The translations under genes were made by a program, and so were the position numbers. The notes under the pieces are model-generated. The model ran no database searches and had not been told where the DNA came from. It worked only from the letters and a program-made list of their open reading frames with translations. Shown one piece after another: positions 63,133-64,000 of a DNA stretch of 64,000 nt. Every line of letters starts with the position of its first letter. Position 1 is the first letter of the stretch. The stretch is from Azospirillum sp. TSH58 (GTDB taxonomy: Bacteria > Pseudomonadota > Alphaproteobacteria > Azospirillales > Azospirillaceae), in contig NZ_CP022364.1 of the NCBI RefSeq assembly GCF_003119115.1, positions 830,501-894,500 on the forward strand, read 5' to 3'.

Positions 63133-64000
63133 ATGACCGCACAGGGCATCTACCTGGACAACAACGCTACCACCCGCGTCGATCCGGAGGTGCTGGCGGA
63201 GATGCTGCCGCTGTTCACCGAGCAGTTCGGCAACCCCTCCTCCATGCACGGCTTCGGCGCCGCGGTGGGCGGCAAGATCGAATGGGCGCGCAAGCAGGTG
63301 CAGGCGCTGCTCGGCGCCGCCCATGACAGCGAGATCGTCTTCACCTCCGGCGGGACGGAGAGCGACAACACCGCCATCCTGTCGGTGCTGGAGGCCTATC
63401 CGAAGAAGAAGAGCATCGTCACCAGCGTGGTCGAGCATCCCGCCGTCCTGGCGCTGTGCGACTATCTGGAGAAGAAGCGCGGCTACACCGTCCACCGCAT
63501 CGGCGTGGACAAGCGGGGCAACCTCGACCTCGACGCCTACAAGGCGGCGCTGGGGCCGGACGTCGCCATCGTCTCGATCATGTGGGCGAACAACGAGACC
63601 GGGACGATCTTCCCGATCGAGGAGCTGGCCCAGCTCGCCAAGGCGGCGGGGGCGGTGTTCCACACCGACGCCGTGCAGGCGGTCGGCAAGATCCCGATGA
63701 CGCTCGCCACCAGCGCGGTGGACATGCTGTCGCTGTCCGGCCACAAGCTGCACGCGCCCAAGGGCATCGGCGCGCTCTACGTCAAGCGCGGCCTGCGCTT
63801 CCGCCCGATGCTGCGCGGCGGCCACCAGGAACGCTCGCGCCGCGCCGGCACGGAGAACGCGCCGGGCATCGTCGGGCTGGGGGCGGCGGCGCAGCTCGCG
63901 CTGATGCACATGACCGACGAGAACACGCGGGTGAAGGCGCTGCGCGACAAGCTGGAGCAGGCCATCCTGGCCGCCGTTCCGAACTGCTTCGTCACCGGCA
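63133..64000 (+). CDS. nifS: Cysteine desulfurase NifS, cut by the window end
   Basis: At least 289 aa; the C-terminus with the catalytic Cys is beyond the window. IYLDNNATTRVDPEVLAEMLP, VTSVVEHPAVLALCDYLEKK, SIMWANNETGTIFPIEEL, HTDAVQAVGKIPM and the PLP lysine in LSLSGHKLHAPKG are all NifS. It starts three bases after the nifU stop. It is the second NifS-like gene of the window and the one physically tied to nifU. Confidence 0.97.
   Translation, partial: MTAQGIYLDNNATTRVDPEVLAEMLPLFTEQFGNPSSMHGFGAAVGGKIEWARKQVQALLGAAHDSEIVFTSGGTESDNTAILSVLEAYPKKKSIVTSVVEHPAVLALCDYLEKKRGYTVHRIGVDKRGNLDLDAYKAALGPDVAIVSIMWANNETGTIFPIEELAQLAKAAGAVFHTDAVQAVGKIPMTLATSAVDMLSLSGHKLHAPKGIGALYVKRGLRFRPMLRGGHQERSRRAGTENAPGIVGLGAAAQLALMHMTDENTRVKALRDKLEQAILAAVPNCFVTG

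Overview
The window is GC-rich, gene-dense chromosomal DNA from a free-living, nitrogen-fixing alphaproteobacterium. Gene content and order (nifA, nifB, draTG divergent from nifHDK, a cytosolic PAS chemoreceptor beside nifE, glcDEF, phosphatidylcholine synthase) point to Azospirillum, most likely A. brasilense or a close relative. The assignment rests on recognised proteins and synteny; no database search was run.

Housekeeping flank (1-29.5 kb). A partial AsmA-like envelope protein diverges from glnE, which overlaps a Bcp peroxiredoxin gene. Next come a ParA-like ATPase diverging from a Sua5/TsaC tRNA-modification gene, two tandem Sel1-repeat lipoproteins, a D-2-hydroxyglutarate-dehydrogenase-like flavoprotein, a lytic transglycosylase, an acyl-CoA dehydrogenase, a beta-barrel protein, a small lipoprotein, phosphatidylcholine synthase, the glycolate oxidase operon glcD-glcE-glcF, a small phage-collar-like protein, rpmJ (41 aa), a methyltransferase, mepA, and a TetR-controlled HlyD/ABC exporter.

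Nitrogen-fixation region (29.8-64 kb, continuing past the end). nifA is followed by a cyclase-FHA gene, then a sigma-54/NifA-controlled run: nifB, fdxN, a TPR-like gene, an FeS-LRV gene, two nifZ-type genes, a nifS-type gene, nifT, a small nif-associated gene, a DegT-fold protein lacking the PLP lysine, and a SIR2-like gene. azoR, a YafJ-type amidotransferase, a nitrogenase-associated ArsC-like gene, draG and draT lie on the minus strand. nifHDK has its own promoter and ends at a strong terminator. An Rrf2 regulator, an NDH-2-like flavoprotein and an AerC-type chemoreceptor separate it from nifE-nifN-nifX-(NifX-associated)-(DUF683)-fdxB-nifQ. A papain/C39-like protein and a second TPR-like gene precede a last sigma-54 promoter for an IscA-type gene, nifU and nifS (cut by the window end).

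Functionally, NifA acting at TGT-N10-ACA sites with -24/-12 promoters would drive nifB, nifH, nifE and the nifU operon. NifU/NifS/IscA supply clusters, NifB/E/N/X/Q build FeMo-co, ferredoxins deliver electrons, and DraT/DraG reversibly ADP-ribosylate NifH Arg101. Points of interest are the uncharacterised accessory genes inside the nif blocks, a dispersed palindromic repeat family (one copy in-frame in glcE), a His-rich NifN tail and composite NifA sites.
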